Source: an uncultured Bacilli bacterium | GTDB taxonomy: Bacteria; Bacillota_I; Bacilli_A; RF39; UBA660 | NCBI GenBank assembly: GCA_934085565.1 | Contig: CAKOHG010000004.1 | Location: 62,001-126,000, forward strand | Direction of reading: 5' to 3' | Length of the DNA: 64,000 bases | Shown here: piece by piece, positions 60,478 through 64,000 of the stretch | How positions within the stretch are numbered: the first letter of the stretch is position 1 | How the letters are laid out: each line of letters opens with the position of its first letter | Translations under genes and position numbers: made by a program | The notes under the pieces: generated by a model | What the model saw: only the letters and a program-made list of their open reading frames with translations | The model's database searches: none | Told to the model about the DNA's origin: nothing

Positions 60478-61722
60478 ATGCGGAAAGTCATTGCTGGATT
60501 AGATATTGGTTCAAAATATATTAAACTTGTTGTCGCAGAATTCATAAAAGGAAAAGCCACTGTTTTGGGAGTAGCTTACGGTGATTCTCTAGGAATAAAA
60601 AAAGGTGTTGTAACAGACCCTAATGCTTTAATTTCTAGTTTAAAAGAAGTTTTTTCAAAATGCGAAAATATGATAGGTTTAAAAATATCTAAAGTAATTG
60701 TAACGACTTTAAATGAAGATACTAAATTTTTGATGACGGAAGGAACCGTCAATATATATAATGAAGAACATATCGTAAAGAAAAATGATATTTTAAAAGC
60801 TATGCGTCTTTCTACTGAAAATAAGATAGACAAGGATAGTGAACTGGTTTCCCTAGAACCTATTAATTTTATTTTAGATGAAGAAAGAGCTTTAAAAAAT
60901 CCTTTGAAACAACAAGCTAAAACTTTGACCGTTAAAACGTTATTAGTCACAGTTCCTCGTAAAAATATTTATCCTATTGTAAAATGCCTTGAAAAAATAG
61001 GCGTTCAAGTAGTTGATTTTACACTAGGGGTTATTGGAGACTATATGGCCTCAGAATCTTCTTTAATGAAAGATAATGTGGGAGCTATTATCAATATTGG
61101 AAGTGATATTACTTCGGTGTCTATCTTTAACAAAGGAATATTAACAAATACTAGTAATTTATATTTAGGCGGTAGTAATATTTTAAATGATTTTTCTTAT
61201 ATCTATGGACTTACGATGAAAGATGCTGATGTCGTGAGAAAAGAACTTACTTTTGCCCATAAAAATGGTACAAGTGCAAGTGTTCATAAAGATTTTACGA
61301 ACAAAGAAGGCAAAAAAGTAACGATTAGTGAATATGAAGCGAGTGAAATTGCCTCATCAAGGCTAGAAGAAATACTAAAATTAGCAAAAAAAGAAATAAA
61401 TCTCTTAACAAAAAAAGAAATTCATTATATAATGATAACGGGTGGAGTAAGCGAAATGCCACAATTTTCTATGCTTGTGGACGAAGTTTTCGGACATGAA
61501 GCCAAAATATTAAATATAAAAGAAATCGGTGTTCGAAGCAATATTTATTCTTCAGCACTAGGTATGACAAAATACTATGATGAAAAAACACGTTCTAGAG
61601 GAGTAGAGTTTTCCATTTGGAACGCGGAAGAAACAGAAGAATTAAGTAATGTGAATAAAAAAATAAATTTTGGTGAGAATTCTATTCTTGGCAAATTATT
61701 CGGTTATTTTTTTGATAATTAA
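60478..61722 (+). CDS. ftsA: Cell division protein FtsA
   Basis: A 414-residue actin-like protein that tethers FtsZ to the membrane. Domain 1A begins [18 protein letters not shown], followed by the SHS2 (1C) domain, ATP-binding [14 protein letters not shown] and [11 protein letters not shown], and a short C-terminal amphipathic helix ([11 protein letters not shown]) for membrane attachment. I start at the ATG at 60478 with AAGGTGAG upstream; a GTG at 60469 lies within that site. It is followed by ftsZ, the usual order. Confidence 0.93.
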   Translation: MRKVIAGLDIGSKYIKLVVAEFIKGKATVLGVAYGDSLGIKKGVVTDPNALISSLKEVFSKCENMIGLKISKVIVTTLNEDTKFLMTEGTVNIYNEEHIVKKNDILKAMRLSTENKIDKDSELVSLEPINFILDEERALKNPLKQQAKTLTVKTLLVTVPRKNIYPIVKCLEKIGVQVVDFTLGVIGDYMASESSLMKDNVGAIINIGSDITSVSIFNKGILTNTSNLYLGGSNILNDFSYIYGLTMKDADVVRKELTFAHKNGTSASVHKDFTNKEGKKVTISEYEASEIASSRLEEILKLAKKEINLLTKKEIHYIMITGGVSEMPQFSMLVDEVFGHEAKILNIKEIGVRSNIYSSALGMTKYYDEKTRSRGVEFSIWNAEETEELSNVNKKINFGENSILGKLFGYFFDN

Positions 61723-61739
61723 GGAGGGTATGGTGTATT

Positions 61740-62795
61740 ATGGACGGTAATTTAAAGATAGATCCTATTGCAAAAATAAAAGTTTTCGGTGTTGGTGGCG
61801 GTGGAAATAATGCTGTTAACCGTATGATTGAAGAAGGCGTTCAAGGAGTAGAATTTTATGTAGTCAATACAGACTTACAAGTTTTAAATGCAAGTAAAGC
61901 CAAAAATAAAATTCAAATTGGTGCTAACATCACCGGAGGAAGAGGTGCTGGTTCTAATCCAGAAGTTGGCCGTGAAGCGGCTTTAGAAAGTAAAAAAGAT
62001 ATTGAACAAGCTGTTAAAGGGGCTGACATGGTCTTTGTGGCTTGTGGTCTTGGTGGTGGAACCGGTACAGGTGCTGCTCCTGTTATTGCGGAAATTGCAC
62101 AAGAAACAGGTGCCCTTACTGTTGGTATCGTAACTAAGCCATTCCGTTTCGAAGGAAAAAGAAGAATGGAACATGCTCTTTTAGGGCTCGAGGAATTAAA
62201 AAAACATGTCGATACTTTAATCATCATTCCAAATGATCGTTTAAGAGAAATTATTGATAAAACAACAACATTCCAAGATGCTTTTAAAGAAGTAGATAAT
62301 GTGTTACACCGTGGTGTTCAATCTATTTCTGATTTAATCGCCGTAACAGGAATCGTAAACTTAGACTTTGCGGACATTAAAACAGTTATGGAAAAATCTG
62401 GAACTGCTTTAATTGGTATTGGTATGGGTATTGGTGAAAATAGAGCCGTAGAAGCTGCCCGTCAAGCAGTATCAAGTGCTTTACTTGAAACAACCATTGA
62501 CGGAGCTACCGATGCGATTATAAATATCACTGGTGGAGATTCATTAACTTTATTTGAAATTGAAGATGCTGTAGAAACTGTTAGAGAAGCTGCCAATAGT
62601 GATATCAATATTATCTTTGGCGCTATTCCAAACTCTAATTTAACAGATGAAGTCATTGTCACTGTTATTGCTACTGGTTTTGATGGTAAAGATGACAAAG
62701 AAGCTGATAGTCCAATGCCTAAAAGAAGATTAGACGATGACGATACAGCTGAATTTGATATTCCATCATTTTTAAGAAGTAAAGATAATTATTAA
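61740..62795 (+). CDS. ftsZ: Cell division protein FtsZ
   Basis: A 351-residue tubulin-like GTPase forming the Z-ring. GTP-binding motifs: [13 protein letters not shown] near the N-terminus and the tubulin signature [10 protein letters not shown] (105-114); the T7 loop [11 protein letters not shown] is present. The C-terminal peptide (DIPSFLRSK) is the conserved tail that binds FtsA. The linker is short (about residues 318-338). An AAGGAGGG ribosome-binding site precedes it. Confidence 0.97.
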   Translation: MDGNLKIDPIAKIKVFGVGGGGNNAVNRMIEEGVQGVEFYVVNTDLQVLNASKAKNKIQIGANITGGRGAGSNPEVGREAALESKKDIEQAVKGADMVFVACGLGGGTGTGAAPVIAEIAQETGALTVGIVTKPFRFEGKRRMEHALLGLEELKKHVDTLIIIPNDRLREIIDKTTTFQDAFKEVDNVLHRGVQSISDLIAVTGIVNLDFADIKTVMEKSGTALIGIGMGIGENRAVEAARQAVSSALLETTIDGATDAIINITGGDSLTLFEIEDAVETVREAANSDINIIFGAIPNSNLTDEVIVTVIATGFDGKDDKEADSPMPKRRLDDDDTAEFDIPSFLRSKDNY

Positions 62796-62825
62796 GAGCA
62801 AAAGAAATTTTGTTCTTTTATTTTG
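62794..62825. terminator. Terminator between ftsZ and the convergent methyltransferase-like gene
   Basis: AAGAGCAAAA (62794-62803) pairs with TTTTGTTCTT (62808-62817, one G-U) followed by Ts on the plus strand. Confidence 0.75.
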
Positions 62826-63702
62826 CTTTTTTCCAAACTAAAACACCGTCTTTACTTGTTGGAGTACTATATCCCTTTATAGAATAAAACTCGAAATGAT
62901 CGTTTTTAACGGTCATGTTTTTTTCGTATTTAAAATAATTAGCATAATAAGTAATAAAATAATCATAGACATAAGCCATTTGGATAAAACCATCTTTTTT
63001 TAGATGTTTACTTAACTCGTGAATAGTTTGTAAATATTTCTTTTCATAATTTTCAGGAAATACTTTGACTACCGAGTCACTTATGTTAGAAGTTATTATG
63101 CCATCAAACTTTAAACCACCAAGTGCTTTTTTTAAATTAAATAAATCGCCTTTAAGATAACAAATATCTTCAGGATGTAATTTGTCTTTCAAAGCTTCAT
63201 AACTTTCTGGTTTTAGAAATTGTTGATTTTTAGTAACTTTTGATAAAGGATTAAGATATTGATGATAAAAAATTCTTTTTAATATTTCTTCAATCTTAAA
63301 ATTACTGTATAAATAATCGAAAAAAGTTCTGGTTTCCTCTTTTAGAAAAGGTGCCACTTTTTCATATATAGAGTAATTTAATAAATCAGTTTCAAAAAAT
63401 TTTAAATAATCTTCTAAGGATAGACGTTTTACTATATTTACTTTTAAATCTGTTTCTAAAAAAGCAAGAGTATTAATATCGAAACATGTGACCTCTGTTG
63501 CTCCATAAGAATAAGCATTTAAAAGATGTTCACCACTCGCGGCAGGTAATAAGATATTTTTACCTTTCATATCTATTAAACTAAAGTAACCAGAAATATT
63601 TTCTGTGGTTTTTAAATAAATCTTAGAATAATCACCAAAGTCAATATTTAATTTTTGGTAATGTTCTAATATAAATTTTACTTTTTCTAAATCAAATGGC
63701 AT
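62818..63702 (-). CDS. SAM-dependent methyltransferase-like protein (DUF3419/BtaA-like)
   Basis: A 294-residue protein with a Rossmann-like SAM site: KGKNILLPAASGEHLLNAYSYGATEVTCFDINTLAFLETDLK resembles the DUF3419/BtaA pattern (loss of the GxGxG in favour of xxSxGx and D.N). KVNIVKRLSLEDYLKFF and DGIITSNISD support the class. BtaA makes a betaine lipid, but this member is short and the substrate is unknown. An AAGGGGG ribosome-binding site precedes the ATG. It is convergent with ftsZ. Confidence 0.6.
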   Translation of the reverse strand: MPFDLEKVKFILEHYQKLNIDFGDYSKIYLKTTENISGYFSLIDMKGKNILLPAASGEHLLNAYSYGATEVTCFDINTLAFLETDLKVNIVKRLSLEDYLKFFETDLLNYSIYEKVAPFLKEETRTFFDYLYSNFKIEEILKRIFYHQYLNPLSKVTKNQQFLKPESYEALKDKLHPEDICYLKGDLFNLKKALGGLKFDGIITSNISDSVVKVFPENYEKKYLQTIHELSKHLKKDGFIQMAYVYDYFITYYANYFKYEKNMTVKNDHFEFYSIKGYSTPTSKDGVLVWKKAK

Positions 63703-63789
63703 TTTAAATAATCCCCCTTTTTGTAGTTGTTATTCTAAGATAAACAAACCTATTTGACAAGTATTAATTGTTATCTTTTGTCGAATGGC

Positions 63790-63817
63790 TTGCAATATTT
63801 TTAAAACAAAATAAAAT
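63790..63817 (+). promoter_or_regulatory. Promoter of the second DUF3800 gene
   Basis: TTGCAA (63790-63795), a 16-base spacer and TAAAAT (63812-63817), 25 bases before the ATG. Confidence 0.5.
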
Positions 63818-63842
63818 ACTTTTTGTCACGGAGGTAAAAAAG

Positions 63843-64000
63843 ATGACCAAAATATATTTTGTAATAGATGATTCGGGAAAAATTGATCATAAAAATACTT
63901 ATTTAATTTATGGAGGTTTCGTTTTTCTGTCTAAAAATTCCTTAACAAATTTTAATTATCGTTACCAAAATTATGTGAATAAAATAAGAACTCATTATAA
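63843..64000 (+). CDS. DUF3800 domain protein, N-terminal part (cut by window edge)
   Basis: An open frame starts at the ATG at 63843 after a CGGAGGT ribosome-binding site and continues to the window end (52 codons). It begins MTKIYFVIDDSGKIDHK and continues YLIYGGFVFLSK, the DUF3800 start pattern (an Asp-x-Ser-Gly/DESG-like motif and a GG.vF strand). It is a second, divergent copy of this family in the window; the rest, and any RNA beyond it, lie outside. Confidence 0.7.
   Translation, partial: MTKIYFVIDDSGKIDHKNTYLIYGGFVFLSKNSLTNFNYRYQNYVNKIRTHY

Noticed and set aside
61913..62227. 104-residue minus-strand frame inside ftsZ
   Set aside because: It is the antisense of the glycine-rich GTP-binding region (many Pro/Ala), with no ribosome-binding site.
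1..64000. Alternative genetic code (TGA as Trp), as in some Mollicutes
   Set aside because: TGA terminates feoA and nadE at tight ATGA overlaps, and Trp is encoded by TGG throughout.

Overview
The window is an AT-rich (about 30% GC by eye) chromosomal segment of a low-GC Gram-positive, spore-forming bacterium. Evidence for sporulation: a gerA-type germinant receptor operon, a CotJA/CotJB fusion followed by CotJC, and a CotD-like coat protein. A DnaB/DnaI helicase-loader pair points to Bacilli in the broad sense (perhaps an Erysipelotrichales/RF39/RFN20-like gut lineage; inference). TGA is used as a stop (for example at the ends of feoA and nadE), so the standard bacterial code applies. No prophage core, IS element or CRISPR array is visible.

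Layout. 1-9.9 kb: a Tad-type pilus/secretion locus (TadE/TadG-like proteins, CpaE-like and CpaF-like ATPases, TadB, TadC) merged with three type IV prepilin-like proteins, one of about 814 residues, ending in a membrane-anchored arylsulfotransferase-like protein. 9.9-13.4 kb (minus): gerAB-gerAC-gerAA. 13.5-17.3 kb: rlmD, then an accessory patch with a DUF3800 gene, a convergent small RNA, a transglutaminase-like protein and a lone YqfO/CutA-like domain. 17.3-23.6 kb: an OmpR-type two-component system, a beta-helix surface protein and a large anchored HELMH metallopeptidase-like protein. 23.6-30.2 kb: rpe, csoR with its operator and an exported CGYC thioredoxin-fold protein, dnaB-dnaI, feoA-feoB, tRNA-Thr. 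30.4-34.8 kb: a rearranged accessory patch with partial duplications and a frameshifted gene. 35-37.4 kb: oleate hydratase and a TetR regulator. 37.5-44.6 kb: a NAD-salvage cluster (pncA-pncB-nadE-pncC, nrtR, nadD, prs-like) with palindromic candidate NrtR operators. 44.6-48.6 kb: a T-box leader, gltX, a phosphoesterase and a UDPGP-type nucleotidyltransferase. 48.6-52.4 kb: a holin-like protein, GNAT, cysteine desulfurase + TtcA-like, a lipase-like hydrolase, tRNA-Glu. 52.4-53.5 kb: a PBECR4-like predicted RNase gene preceded by a structured RNA with its own promoter and terminator. 53.8-60.4 kb: a CtpE-like P-type ATPase, a UDG-like protein, cotJ genes, trmL, a UPF0316 protein, tRNA-Ala, a cotD-like gene. 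60.5-64 kb: ftsA-ftsZ, a methyltransferase-like gene, and the start of a second DUF3800 gene cut by the window edge.

The most interesting signals are two compact, independently transcribed structured RNAs, each tied to a predicted nuclease-like gene: a minus-strand RNA convergent with DUF3800 near 15.6 kb, and an RNA upstream of the PBECR4-like gene near 53.3 kb with the order promoter-RNA-terminator-gene seen in type III toxin-antitoxin loci. Next are the Tad/type IV hybrid pilus with its giant prepilin and arylsulfotransferase, the NrtR-controlled NAD regulon, and the 31-34.8 kb duplication with complementary deletions.
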